Below are positions 41,679 to 49,580 of a DNA stretch of 54,622 bases, piece after piece (the stretch's first letter is position 1; each line of letters starts with the position of its first letter). Origin of the DNA: JABCPE02 sp963516675 (GTDB taxonomy: Bacteria > Bacteroidota > Bacteroidia > Flavobacteriales > Weeksellaceae); contig CAUQBH010000014.1 of the NCBI GenBank assembly GCA_963516675.1, forward strand, positions 1 through 54,622, given 5' to 3'. A program made the translations under genes and the position numbers. The notes beneath the pieces are model-generated. The model saw only the letters and a list, made by a program, of their open reading frames with translations, made no database searches and was not told the origin of the DNA.

Positions 41679-41697
41679 ATTGTTATTTTATTGATTT

Positions 41698-42033
41698 TCA
41701 GAAAATAAACCAATTAAAACTTTTATATATATACATATACATATAGAGATAAAGATTATCCCTAAATGGTTCTATTGTTAATAACAATATAATGATTATA
41801 AGCAGTATGATATCTAATCTAAATGATTCATATTTTTTTCTAATGAAGAATACTATACTTTCTATTATCAAATATAAAATAGTAAACGAAACTATTACAA
41901 ACATAGCAAACATGTATTTCATCCCATGTCTGTCATTTTCTACTTTATGTAATATATAAAGCATTGTAAAAAACGGAACAGCGGGAACTAGCAAAATACG
42001 AAGAAGCAAATGTATAATAATTCGTTTAATCAT
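41698..42033 (-). CDS. Small membrane protein, tandem copy 2
   Basis: A 111-residue protein with three hydrophobic segments (about residues 5-29, 38-66 and 72-85) and an odd Tyr/Met-repeated C-terminus (YLYMYMYIYKSFN). It is a paralogue of the protein at 42102-42383: both start with KR-x-IIHLLLRILLVPAVPFF, contain a RHG motif after VEND/LEND, and share LY-x-x-IESIVFFI and YxSFRL. Preceding its start is a remnant of the prfC C-terminus, so it arose by tandem duplication. Not recognised as a named family; no enzyme motif. Confidence 0.65.
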   Translation of the reverse strand: MIKRIIIHLLLRILLVPAVPFFTMLYILHKVENDRHGMKYMFAMFVIVSFTILYLIIESIVFFIRKKYESFRLDIILLIIIILLLTIEPFRDNLYLYMYMYIYKSFNWFIF

Positions 42034-42056
42034 TGTTTTTAATCATTAAATTCACT
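41968..42056 (-). repeat. 89-bp direct repeat, copy with the prfC tail remnant
   Basis: This segment and 42318-42406 are 350 bases apart and differ at about 6 of 89 positions. It spans the N-terminal codons of the small membrane protein, its leader and the last codons of prfC (frame reading FVSEFND then stop at 42041-42039, against FISEFND stop in the true prfC). It is a tandem duplication whose break lies inside the prfC end. Confidence 0.85.
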
Positions 42057-42101
42057 AACGAAAAGCTGTATCTAATTCCATAATTTCTCTAAATGTTTTT
42101 G

Positions 42102-42383
42102 TCATAAAACACAACAATAGCAATACAATAATGTCAATGCAATGATTATAAAAGATATAACATTTAGCCTAAACGATTTATAATCATCTTTAATAAAGAA
42201 CACTATGCTCTCTATGAATAAATACAAAATAGTGAACAAGATAGTTACAAATATAACAGCCATCAATTTAATCCCGTGCCTGTCATTTTCTAACCCTTGA
42301 AACAGATAAACCATCACAAAAAACGGAACAGCGGGAACAAGCAAAATACGAAGAAGTAAATGTATGATGGTTCGTTTACTCAT
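42102..42383 (-). CDS. Small membrane protein, tandem copy 1
   Basis: A 93-residue protein with three hydrophobic segments (about residues 6-28, 38-66 and 74-92), ending YCYCCVL. It begins 5 bases after the prfC stop, so it is probably cotranslated with prfC. Its paralogue lies downstream at 41698-42033. A conserved charged loop (ENDRHGIKL) faces one side between helices 1 and 2. No family is recognised. Confidence 0.65.
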   Translation of the reverse strand: MSKRTIIHLLLRILLVPAVPFFVMVYLFQGLENDRHGIKLMAVIFVTILFTILYLFIESIVFFIKDDYKSFRLNVISFIIIALTLLYCYCCVL

Positions 42384-42406
42384 TGTTTTTAATCATTAAA
42401 TTCACT
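42318..42406 (-). repeat. 89-bp direct repeat, copy at the true prfC end
   Basis: Partner of the repeat at 41968-42056, in the same orientation at a constant offset of 350 bases. It includes the last codons and stop of prfC and the first codons of the small membrane-protein gene at 42102-42383. Confidence 0.85.
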
Positions 42407-43981
42407 GATGAAATGGAGTTTCACATTTGGGAATTTCTCCTGTGTCATCGTGATAGTGAATGCAGAATCTGCGAAAAACACCAGTTGATTATATTTATCT
42501 CTCGCTAAAAATCGCTGTTTCAGCCTTGCAAATTCCTTGAACTCTTCGGATTTTTCATCAGCCTCTACCCAGCATGCCTTATGAATAGAAATCGGCTCGT
42601 AGGTGCATTTTGCGCCATACTCGTGCTCCAGTCTGTATTGGATAACTTCGTATTGCAGCGCTCCCACCGTTCCGATAATCTTTCTTCCGTTCATCTCCAG
42701 TGTGAAAAGCTGTGCTACACCCTCGTCCATCAGCTGGTCTATGCCTTTTGCAAGTTGTTTCGCTTTTAGCGGGTCATCATTGTTAATAAAACGGAAATGC
42801 TCAGGAGAGAAACTCGGAATTCCTTTAAAGTTCAGCTTTTCCCCAGCCGTGAGCGTGTCCCCGATACGGAAATTACCCGTATCATGCAGCCCGACAATAT
42901 CCCCAGGGAAAGACTCATCTACTACTTCCTTTTTATCGGCAAAGAAAGCATTCGGAGAAGAGAATTTCATTTTCTTGCCTTCCCTTACGAGCAGGTAGTT
43001 TTCGTTTCTTTTGAACACACCAGAAACGATTTTCACAAAGGCAAGTCTGTCGCGGTGTTTAGGATCCATATTGGCATGAATTTTAAACACAAAACCTGTG
43101 AAATTTTGTTCCTCTGGCTTCACGATTCTGCTGTCTGCCTGTTTTGGCTGAGGATTTGGAGCAATGTCAATGAAAGCATCCAGCAGCTCCCTCACCCCAA
43201 AATTATTCAGCGCTGAACCAAAGAACACAGGCTGCTGCGTTCCTGCCATGTAATCTTCCCTGCTGAATTTAGGATAAACCGATTCCACCAGCTCCAGCTC
43301 ATCTCTCAGAGTATTGGCTGCCTTTTCACCCACAGCTTCGTCTATCGCAGCATCATTAATATCATTAAAGGTAATGCTCTCCCCTACTTTTTGTTTCTTT
43401 TCTTCTAAAAATAGCTGAATATTATTCTCCCAGATGTTATAAATCCCCTGAAAATCTGCTCCCATACCGATAGGCAGCGAAAGCGGAACCACAGAAAGCC
43501 CAAGTTTCTGCTCCACTTCATCCAGCAGGTCAAAAGCATCTTTCCCCTCTCTGTCCAGCTTATTGATAAAAACTATCATCGGAATGTTTCTCATACGGCA
43601 TACCTGCACGAGTTTTTCGGTCTGCTCTTCCACCCCTTTTGCGACATCTATCACCACGATTACAGAATCCACGGCAGTAAGCGTTCGGTAGGTATCTTCC
43701 GCGAAATCCTTATGCCCAGGAGTATCCAGGATGTTGATTTTATGCCCTTTATAATTAAAAGCCAAAACGGAAGTCGCCACGGAAATCCCTCTCTGGCGCT
43801 CTATTTCCATAAAGTCGGAAGTTGCGCCTTTCTTTATTTTATTAGATTTCACCGCTCCAGCCTCCTGAATAGCCCCTCCGAAGAGAAGGAGTTTCTCGGT
43901 AAGCGTGGTTTTCCCAGCATCTGGGTGGGAAATAATCCCAAAAGTTTTTCTTTTCTGTATTTCTTGAATTAAGTCTGACAT
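42389..43981 (-). CDS. prfC: Peptide chain release factor 3
   Basis: A 530-residue translational GTPase that removes RF1/RF2 after termination. The G-domain motifs are present: G1 HPDAGKTT at 19-26, G2 RGISVATSV, G3 DTPGHKDF, G4 NKLDREG. The C-terminal domains (FTGFVFKIHANMDPKHRDRLAFVKIVSG, FSPEHFRFI, EVIQYRLEHEYGAKCTYEPI) are those of RF3, distinguishing it from EF-G. Length equals E. coli RF3 (529). It is followed after 5 bases by the small membrane-protein gene. No strong promoter was found directly upstream. Confidence 0.96.
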   Translation of the reverse strand: MSDLIQEIQKRKTFGIISHPDAGKTTLTEKLLLFGGAIQEAGAVKSNKIKKGATSDFMEIERQRGISVATSVLAFNYKGHKINILDTPGHKDFAEDTYRTLTAVDSVIVVIDVAKGVEEQTEKLVQVCRMRNIPMIVFINKLDREGKDAFDLLDEVEQKLGLSVVPLSLPIGMGADFQGIYNIWENNIQLFLEEKKQKVGESITFNDINDAAIDEAVGEKAANTLRDELELVESVYPKFSREDYMAGTQQPVFFGSALNNFGVRELLDAFIDIAPNPQPKQADSRIVKPEEQNFTGFVFKIHANMDPKHRDRLAFVKIVSGVFKRNENYLLVREGKKMKFSSPNAFFADKKEVVDESFPGDIVGLHDTGNFRIGDTLTAGEKLNFKGIPSFSPEHFRFINNDDPLKAKQLAKGIDQLMDEGVAQLFTLEMNGRKIIGTVGALQYEVIQYRLEHEYGAKCTYEPISIHKACWVEADEKSEEFKEFARLKQRFLARDKYNQLVFFADSAFTITMTQEKFPNVKLHFISEFND

Positions 43982-44030
43982 ATCTATTTTTAAAATATCT
44001 GCAAAAATGGTGATTTTTAATGAAAATATT

Positions 44031-44038
44031 TACTTTTG
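44031..44038 (+). promoter_or_regulatory. Orphan -7 element on the plus strand
   Basis: TACTTTTGCTGCC is a perfect TAnnTTTG(C) match but no plus-strand gene follows. A transcript starting near 44043 would meet the hairpin at 44065-44097 after about 20 bases. See the finding on a possible small RNA. Confidence 0.4.
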
Positions 44039-44064
44039 CTGCCAAAAAAATTGATAGTAAATTA

Positions 44065-44097
44065 AAACCAGCGAATACCGATGATATTCGCTGGTTT
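44065..44097 (-). terminator. Terminator of the lipocalin-like gene
   Basis: A perfect 13-bp stem (AAACCAGCGAATA and complement) with a 7-base loop, 20 bases after the lipoprotein stop; A/T-rich flanks on both strands, so it could also end a plus-strand RNA (TTTGTTGTTTT follows). Confidence 0.8.
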
Positions 44098-44117
44098 GTT
44101 GTTTTAGTTTTAGTGGA

Positions 44118-44585
44118 TTATTGTTTGGTAAAAGTATATCTTGCAGAATCATCTGCTTTGGTCTGTATCATTGTATTTCCATTAACCTCAATTTTAAAAC
44201 TTAAAACTGGGTCGCCTGGACCTGCATTTTTACTAATATTAAAAATCTTACCATCTTTTAGCTCAAATTTCCCTTCATCTCCTACAAAAGCTGCTGGATC
44301 ATTAGGAGCCACATTATGATAATTTTTATATGTACCATCTGCTGTATAAACTTTATAAAGTGCAGTAACTGCTCCTGGTTTATAAACTCCATCTGTATCT
44401 TTTTGTTCATTTTTTGTAAGTTTCCATGTTCCTACAACATCCTGAACAGAAACTGATGGTTTCTGTGGCACTACTTGTTCATCATCGCTACTTCTGCTAC
44501 ATGAAGTAAGTGAAGTTCCTGCTAAAGCTATCACTCCTACCGCAAGGATAGGAAACATTCCTCTAAATAAATTGCTTTTTTTCAT
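44118..44585 (-). CDS. Lipocalin-like lipoprotein
   Basis: A 155-residue lipoprotein; signal MKKSNLFRGMFPILAVGVIALAGTSLTSC with the lipobox LTSC, then a short spacer SRSSDDEQVVPQKP. The mature part reads VVGTWKLTKNEQKDTDGVY, FELKDGKIFNISK and FKIEVNGNTMIQTKADDSARYTF, the pattern of the lipocalin-like domain common in Bacteroidota: a GTW start and strands ending in aromatic residues. It may bind a small hydrophobic ligand; function unknown. The frame is open to 44621, but MKKSNLF at 44585 gives a proper lipoprotein signal. A promoter about 90 bases upstream implies a long leader. Confidence 0.8.
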   Translation of the reverse strand: MKKSNLFRGMFPILAVGVIALAGTSLTSCSRSSDDEQVVPQKPSVSVQDVVGTWKLTKNEQKDTDGVYKPGAVTALYKVYTADGTYKNYHNVAPNDPAAFVGDEGKFELKDGKIFNISKNAGPGDPVLSFKIEVNGNTMIQTKADDSARYTFTKQ

Positions 44586-44676
44586 AATTTTTTGAATTTT
44601 ATGTTTCCTTTGTCTAAACATTGGAAACGGTTAATAAATAATTAAGATCTGTTTGTGGGTCACCCTTTTTCCACTA

Positions 44677-44708
44677 CAAATTTACGAACCAATAAAAATA
44701 AAAACCAA
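44677..44708 (-). promoter_or_regulatory. Promoter of the lipocalin-like gene
   Basis: TTG (44708-44706), 21 bases, TAAATTTG (44684-44677) on the minus strand. Transcription would start near 44672, giving a leader of about 87 bases before the ATG at 44585. Confidence 0.5.
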
Positions 44709-44760
44709 AGCTGTACTACTGATATTTATTAGGATTTTGATAAAAATTTCAGCCAAACAA

Positions 44761-44789
44761 AAAACCAATGCTTTAATTACATTGGTTTT
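44761..44789 (-). terminator. Terminator of punA
   Basis: AAAACCAATG and CATTGGTTTT form a 10-bp perfect stem with a 9-base loop, 48 bases after the punA stop and T-rich beyond it on the minus strand. Confidence 0.75.
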
Positions 44790-44837
44790 GATTTTATGTG
44801 TTATATTCTTTTGGTTAAAAGAAATTTGAACTAAATT

Positions 44838-45650
44838 TTAGTATTCTTTTACCAATCCTTTCACGATTTTGATAACGCTCGGCATCGCTGTATCAGCGGC
44901 TTTCAGCACCTCTTCGTGTGAAACCGCAAAGGCAATCTCTGGCCCACCCAAATCCGTGATGATGGAAATACAGAAACAGTCCATTCCCATATGTTTTGCC
45001 ACGATAACCTCCGGCACGGTGCTCATTCCTACAGCATCTCCACCGATGTAACGAACCAATCCATACTCCGCTGGCGTCTCAAAAGTAGGCCCTTGTAATG
45101 CTACATATACTCCTTTGTGAACTTTTATGCTGTTTCGCTCTGCTACCTGCTCCGCTACTTCTATCATTTTTCTGTTATACGGCTCAGACATATCCACGAA
45201 TCTCGGCCCTAATTCATCCAAATTCTTCCCACGAAGCGGATGCTCTGGCATCATGTTGATATGGTCTTTTACTATCATGATATCTGCCACTCGGAAGTCA
45301 GGATTTACTCCTCCAGAAGCATTAGAAAGAATTAAATTTTTAATTCCTAAAAGATGGAAAACACGGAAAGGGAAAGTCACCTTGTCCATAGTGTGCCCCT
45401 CGTAGTAGTGGAATCTACCACTCATCATCAGCACTTTTTTGCCTTCCAGCATTCCGTAGATTAGTTTCCCACCGTGCCCTACTACAGTAGTCTGTGGGAA
45501 ATTAGGAATATCCTTATACTCAAAAACATGGATAGGCTCCACCTCGTCTTTTAATTTTCCTAAACCTGAACCCAAAACGATGGCAAAATCTGGTGTATCC
45601 TTAATAACTTCTTTAATGAAACTTGCGGTTTCCTTGATTTTCTCTAACAT
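44838..45650 (-). CDS. punA: Purine-nucleoside phosphorylase
   Basis: A 270-residue trimeric-type PNP splitting inosine or guanosine with phosphate. Typical blocks are FAIVLGSGLGKLKDEV, VGHGGKLIYGMLEGKKVLMMSGRFHYYEG, LSNASGGVNPDF, KDHINMM, YVALQGPTFETPAE and VGMSTVPEVIVAKHMGM. Cytoplasmic purine salvage. Its ATG lies 38 bases inside the 3' end of lpxK, so the two are translationally coupled although functionally unrelated. Confidence 0.96.
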   Translation of the reverse strand: MLEKIKETASFIKEVIKDTPDFAIVLGSGLGKLKDEVEPIHVFEYKDIPNFPQTTVVGHGGKLIYGMLEGKKVLMMSGRFHYYEGHTMDKVTFPFRVFHLLGIKNLILSNASGGVNPDFRVADIMIVKDHINMMPEHPLRGKNLDELGPRFVDMSEPYNRKMIEVAEQVAERNSIKVHKGVYVALQGPTFETPAEYGLVRYIGGDAVGMSTVPEVIVAKHMGMDCFCISIITDLGGPEIAFAVSHEEVLKAADTAMPSVIKIVKGLVKEY

Positions 45651-46659
45651 AATTTAATATTATCTGATTAAACTCTTCTTTATTATTTATCTCTACATTG
45701 ATAGGCCAGTAGAATAATTTGTCGGTTAATTCCTGAAAATCCATCAGCCTTACATAGTCTTTTTCCGTGGTAAGAATTAGTTTTTTCTCGCCGAGTTTTT
45801 TATACTCTTGGAGCATTTTGTCTATATCTTCTTTTTTAAAGGAATAATGATCTCTAAACCTCAAGTGCTTGATTTTATCCGCGTATCTTGAAACTTCTTT
45901 TATCAGTTGAGAAGGATTGGCGATGCCTGTTATCAGTAGAACCTCGTATTGATTAAGCATTTTCACGGGCATTTTCACTTTCGAGGAAGTAATTTCTTCA
46001 TCATAATCAATGGACGAGAAAAATACTTTTTGATGTTTTTTAGGCTTAATTTTAGATATATAATAGAATTTTTTCTCTTCGGTAAGGTCTTTGGGACACT
46101 TGGTAACCATGATAATATCCGCCCTGTCTGCTCCCGCTCTGGACTCGCGGAGATTTCCCGCAGGAAGCAGATAATCAGAGAAATACGGGTCACTATAATC
46201 GGTCAATAAAATATTAAACCCAGCCTGAATGGCACGATGCTGATAGCTGTCATCCAAGACCAACGCTTGCAAACCAGCCTCCTCTATCAGCCGCTCCGCT
46301 CCCACTACTCTATTTTCGCAGACTCCTATGGCAATTCGGTTTTTAAATCTTTGGAAAAGCTGCATAGCCTCATCTCCCACCATACGAAAATTACTGTCAT
46401 AATTTACCATATAGTAGCCTTGGGTCTTCCTTCCATACCCACGAGAGAGCACACCTGCCTCGTAATCATCCAAAAGAAGTCCCATGAGATACATCACCAT
46501 GGGAGATTTCCCAGAGCCGCCCACAGACAAATTTCCCACTCCGATGATAGGCGTCTGAAACTTAGTAGACTTAAAAAGTCCCTTGTCATAAAGCCAATTT
46601 CTACAAGTAGTTATCAAGTCGTAGATTAGTGAAAAGGGATAAAAGTACCATCTCTTCAT
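45613..46659 (-). CDS. lpxK: Tetraacyldisaccharide 4'-kinase
   Basis: A 348-residue inner-membrane kinase adding the 4'-phosphate of lipid A. The P-loop is VGNLSVGGSGKSPMV; the following SRGYGRK, VGDEAMQ and VLDDSYQHRAI carry the LpxK motifs, and LLTDYSDPYFSDYLLPAGNLRE is diagnostic. The membrane-associating N-terminus is WYFYPFSLIYDLITTCRNWLY. An in-frame TTG at 46668 lies inside the promoter's -7 element, so ATG 46659 is taken. The 3' end overlaps punA by 38 bases. Confidence 0.95.
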   Translation of the reverse strand: MKRWYFYPFSLIYDLITTCRNWLYDKGLFKSTKFQTPIIGVGNLSVGGSGKSPMVMYLMGLLLDDYEAGVLSRGYGRKTQGYYMVNYDSNFRMVGDEAMQLFQRFKNRIAIGVCENRVVGAERLIEEAGLQALVLDDSYQHRAIQAGFNILLTDYSDPYFSDYLLPAGNLRESRAGADRADIIMVTKCPKDLTEEKKFYYISKIKPKKHQKVFFSSIDYDEEITSSKVKMPVKMLNQYEVLLITGIANPSQLIKEVSRYADKIKHLRFRDHYSFKKEDIDKMLQEYKKLGEKKLILTTEKDYVRLMDFQELTDKLFYWPINVEINNKEEFNQIILNYVRENQGNRKFH

Positions 46660-46665
46660 AGGGAG

Positions 46666-46673
46666 CAAAAATA
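46666..46673 (-). promoter_or_regulatory. -7 element immediately before lpxK
   Basis: TATTTTTG on the minus strand (46673-46666) ends only 6 bases before the lpxK ATG at 46659, so the transcript may be nearly leaderless. Confidence 0.45.
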
Positions 46674-46714
46674 AGGATTTTTTCTATCATTTATTAACTA
46701 TCGCCAATTTTTCA

Positions 46715-46722
46715 TACTTTTG
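46715..46722 (+). promoter_or_regulatory. -7 element for the lipoprotein gene at 46741
   Basis: TACTTTTGC is a perfect match to TAnnTTTG(C), ending 18 bases before the ATG at 46741; it also contains the in-frame TTG at 46720, which is therefore not the start. Confidence 0.6.
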
Positions 46723-46740
46723 CGCCAAATTATTTTAAAT

Positions 46741-47850
46741 ATGAATAGAAGATTAATCCCATTCCTATTGATAGCAGGAGCATTATTAACCAATTGTGGT
46801 GGTAGCAGAGATGAAGATATAACCAACCCTAACACACCTGGAAATACACAACCATCCAACCCTACAACGCCATCTACACCTACTAATGAAAGACCTAGCG
46901 ATGAGCAAATAGGAAGAAGAACATATGCACAAGAATGGAAAACTGGTGTGGACTATCTTAACGCCATTGACATTGCAGATCTTTACAACAATCCAGCTAA
47001 TGTAAGTGCAGCACTGAAAAATTCTGTAAAATTCGCAACCCTTACAACTGACCAGAAATACTACACTCTGAAAGATGAAGATTTGAGTTATTTATCTATC
47101 GAAGATATTACATACGATAAACAATATATCTCTTTCTACACTAAGTATAAAGGCATTAAAAGCTCCACAAAAAGCACATTAAAATTTGATGCTAGAGATT
47201 TTTACAACAAACAATTTACCACCAATAACAGTTATGTATCTTCTAAATACATGCGTGGGCTCTACGAATCCTTACCGATAGGGATAGGAAATCTATTCAG
47301 CTACGATAGTCAAAGATATCAAATAGATTATGTTGCCGATTCAAAGGATAAAAGCGATAACAACAACTCCCTAAGTCTAAGCATAAAAATCACCGATAAG
47401 AAAATATTGGATAGTTCTAAAAACACTTTTGAAATTCATAAAACTGTTGAAGGTTTCAAAACACTGAAAAATCTCGCTGATGATTTGGCACTTACACACA
47501 ATTTGGATTTTAGAAGTAAAGTAAAAAATGTAATGAACTCAAATCCTAGTGAAACGGATTTGACTCAACATTTAAAAGGTTCCTTTGATAATAATTGGTA
47601 TAATCTTGTTTCTATATCCCTAATATCAGAACCGAGTGTAACACTATCTGTAGATGGACAGAGTGCGTTATACAGAACATTATCAGGACAGAGCAATGGG
47701 CGTATAGACATTTACTTGGAACGACCAAGATTTGTTCTTACTTCTGCTGTCATAGATAGAAGAAATCTAGTTGCAAAAGTAAAATTCCAAGGTGCTAACG
47801 AGGTTACAATAGACAAAGAATACACTGTTATCGTTCCTAATGTTAAGTAA
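46741..47850 (+). CDS. Lipoprotein of unknown function
   Basis: A 369-residue lipoprotein: signal MNRRLIPFLLIAGALLTNC with Cys19, then a Pro/Thr/Asn-rich linker to about residue 52 (NPNTPGNTQPSNPTTPSTP). The body is rich in Ser, Lys, Asn and Asp with repeated aromatic strands (QYISFYTKYKGIKSS, SFDNNWYNLVSISLISEPS, SAVIDRRNLVAKVKFQG, KEYTVIVPNV), probably a beta-rich surface or periplasmic protein. No family is recognised. Monocistronic, with its own promoter and a strong terminator. Confidence 0.8.
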   Translation: MNRRLIPFLLIAGALLTNCGGSRDEDITNPNTPGNTQPSNPTTPSTPTNERPSDEQIGRRTYAQEWKTGVDYLNAIDIADLYNNPANVSAALKNSVKFATLTTDQKYYTLKDEDLSYLSIEDITYDKQYISFYTKYKGIKSSTKSTLKFDARDFYNKQFTTNNSYVSSKYMRGLYESLPIGIGNLFSYDSQRYQIDYVADSKDKSDNNNSLSLSIKITDKKILDSSKNTFEIHKTVEGFKTLKNLADDLALTHNLDFRSKVKNVMNSNPSETDLTQHLKGSFDNNWYNLVSISLISEPSVTLSVDGQSALYRTLSGQSNGRIDIYLERPRFVLTSAVIDRRNLVAKVKFQGANEVTIDKEYTVIVPNVK

Positions 47851-47870
47851 TTTTCTAATAGTAGTATATT

Positions 47871-47904
47871 AAAAAAAGCAATCCAAATTTGGATTGCTTT
47901 TTTT
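47871..47904 (+). terminator. Terminator between the lipoprotein gene and rng
   Basis: A perfect 17-bp inverted repeat (AAAAAAAGCAATCCAAA and complement) without spacer, with T-run. It serves both converging genes; the rng stop is 3 bases beyond it. Confidence 0.9.
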
Positions 47905-47906
47905 CT

Positions 47907-49469
47907 TTAATAAGAATGATTCATCAGTTCTTTTTTCTCTTCATTATACAATCTGTACTCTAAATATTTATAAGAGTCTCTTGGTATAATGGTCACCCAC
48001 TTGTTATATTTAAACAACCATTTCATTCTGATGCTTGTAAAAATTCCTTTGGTAAGGTAGGCCTCTACAAAAGGATGAACATGGAGATACAATCTACTTT
48101 TCTCATGTATCAAGTGGTTTTTGATGGCTTCTTCCATCTGCTCTACTATCACTATCGGAGCACTTATTTCGCCTATTTCGTTAGGGTTTTCTTCTTTGGT
48201 ATCTATTATTTTTTCTGGGCGAACCCTTTGTCTTGTTATTTGTATCAGACCAAATTTACTCGGAGGGAGGATTTTGTGCCTTGCTTTATCTCTCTTCATC
48301 TCCTCTTTCAGATGGTCATAAAGTTCTTTACGATGGTCAGTATTGCTCATATCTATGAAATCCACCACTATTATCCCGCCCATATCTCGCAGTCTAAGCT
48401 GTCTGGCTATCTCTGTTGCTGCGATTTTATTTACATTTAGGGCATGGCTCTTATTAGCCTGATTTCCTAATGATATATTATTACCTGAATTCACATCTAT
48501 GACATGAAGAGCCTCTGTGTGCTCTATTACTAGATAAGCTCCTTTGGAACCTGGAATATTCACATGTTTCCCAAAAGACTGTTTCAGCTGTTTTTCTACA
48601 TTATAATATTCCAAAAGAGGAATATGAGAGTCATAATACTGAACTATATTTTTACTTTCAGGAGCGATTACTTCTAGGTAATTTCGCATGTCATTTACCA
48701 TTTGTTCATCATCACAAATGATACTTACAAAGTCTTGGTTAAAATTATCCCTCAAAATAGCAGAAGCCCTATCTTCCTCACTAAGAACTTTACAAGGTGT
48801 TTTATTTTTTTGGATATTTCTGAAACAAATATTCCATTTCTCTATCAGCTGGTTCATGTCATTATGAAGCTCAGCCACCTTTTTATTTTCTGCTACGGTT
48901 CTGATAATCACCCCAAAACCTTCTGGCTTTATACTTTCTATCAAAGTTTTCAGCCTTGTTTTTTCTTGGCTATCCTTTATTTTTTTCGATACCGATATTT
49001 TTTGGTCAAAAGGAATTAAAACCAAATACCTCCCTGTCAGGGAGATTTGTGTAGATACCCTTGCCCCTTTTGTGGAAATAGGCTCTTTTGTGATTTGCAG
49101 CAGGACTTCATCACCCACAGATAAGACCTTGTCTATCATCCCGTTCTTATCTATCTCTTCCTCTATTGGGAAGGATTTTAGGCTTGGTGATTGGATTTTT
49201 TTATTCAAAATCCCTTTTAATAGGTTTTGGTAAGTTCTAAACTCTGGCCCCAAATCCTGATAATGCAAAAAGGCATCCTTATCAGAGCTTATATTGACAA
49301 AAGCTGCATTCAGGTTCGGTGCTAGTTTTTTTACTTTACCAACGAACAAATCCCCTACTACATACTCACTATCTTGTTCCTCCGTATGGAGTTCGAAGAG
49401 TCTTCCATCTTCTATTAGAGCAATTTTAGAAGCCTCTTCCTCATAAGATATAATTAACTCTTTCTTCAT
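47907..49469 (-). CDS. rng: Ribonuclease E/G family endoribonuclease
   Basis: A 520-residue RNase G-type enzyme processing rRNA and mRNA 5' ends. The S1 domain is at about 35-130 (GDLFVGKVKKLAPNLNAAFVNISSDKDAFLHYQDL), the 5'-sensor/RNase H-like region follows, and the catalytic aspartates are in ALHVIDVNSGNN and GGIIVVDFIDMSN. The C-terminus (HPFVEAYLTKG) matches RNase G. The degradosome scaffold of RNase E is missing. It lies downstream of an HU-like gene and a 30-residue basic-protein gene, a common flavobacterial order. Confidence 0.95.
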   Translation of the reverse strand: MKKELIISYEEEASKIALIEDGRLFELHTEEQDSEYVVGDLFVGKVKKLAPNLNAAFVNISSDKDAFLHYQDLGPEFRTYQNLLKGILNKKIQSPSLKSFPIEEEIDKNGMIDKVLSVGDEVLLQITKEPISTKGARVSTQISLTGRYLVLIPFDQKISVSKKIKDSQEKTRLKTLIESIKPEGFGVIIRTVAENKKVAELHNDMNQLIEKWNICFRNIQKNKTPCKVLSEEDRASAILRDNFNQDFVSIICDDEQMVNDMRNYLEVIAPESKNIVQYYDSHIPLLEYYNVEKQLKQSFGKHVNIPGSKGAYLVIEHTEALHVIDVNSGNNISLGNQANKSHALNVNKIAATEIARQLRLRDMGGIIVVDFIDMSNTDHRKELYDHLKEEMKRDKARHKILPPSKFGLIQITRQRVRPEKIIDTKEENPNEIGEISAPIVIVEQMEEAIKNHLIHEKSRLYLHVHPFVEAYLTKGIFTSIRMKWLFKYNKWVTIIPRDSYKYLEYRLYNEEKKELMNHSY

Positions 49470-49510
49470 TTTTTTGGCTTTCTAATAATACTTTTCTTTT
49501 ACTAAATAAA

Positions 49511-49537
49511 CAAAAATATAGTCGGCTCCATTTTCAA
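49511..49537 (-). promoter_or_regulatory. Possible promoter of rng
   Basis: TTG (49537-49535), 16 bases, TATTTTTG (49518-49511) on the minus strand. The -7 element overlaps the end of the terminator hairpin of the gene before it. Confidence 0.4.
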
Positions 49538-49559
49538 AAATAAAAACACCAACTATATT
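49515..49559 (-). terminator. Terminator of the 30-residue protein gene
   Basis: AATATAGTCGG (49515-49525) and CCAACTATATT (49549-49559) pair over 11 positions; the single mismatch is a G-U pair in the minus-strand RNA. The 23-base loop is large. A T-run (TATTTTTG) follows on the minus strand and doubles as the rng -7 element. Confidence 0.5.
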
Positions 49560-49580
49560 CTTATGTTTTCCTACTGAAGA

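Noticed and set aside
41700..41760. Frameshift or truncation at the end of the 111-residue membrane protein
   Set aside because: The Tyr/Met repeats come from a short TA-repeat tract and the C-terminus is simply diverged from its paralogue; without relatives a break cannot be shown.
44020..44319. 99-residue plus-strand frame starting near the orphan promoter
   Set aside because: It runs through the terminator hairpin and antisense into the lipocalin-like gene; its start lies upstream of the -7 element.
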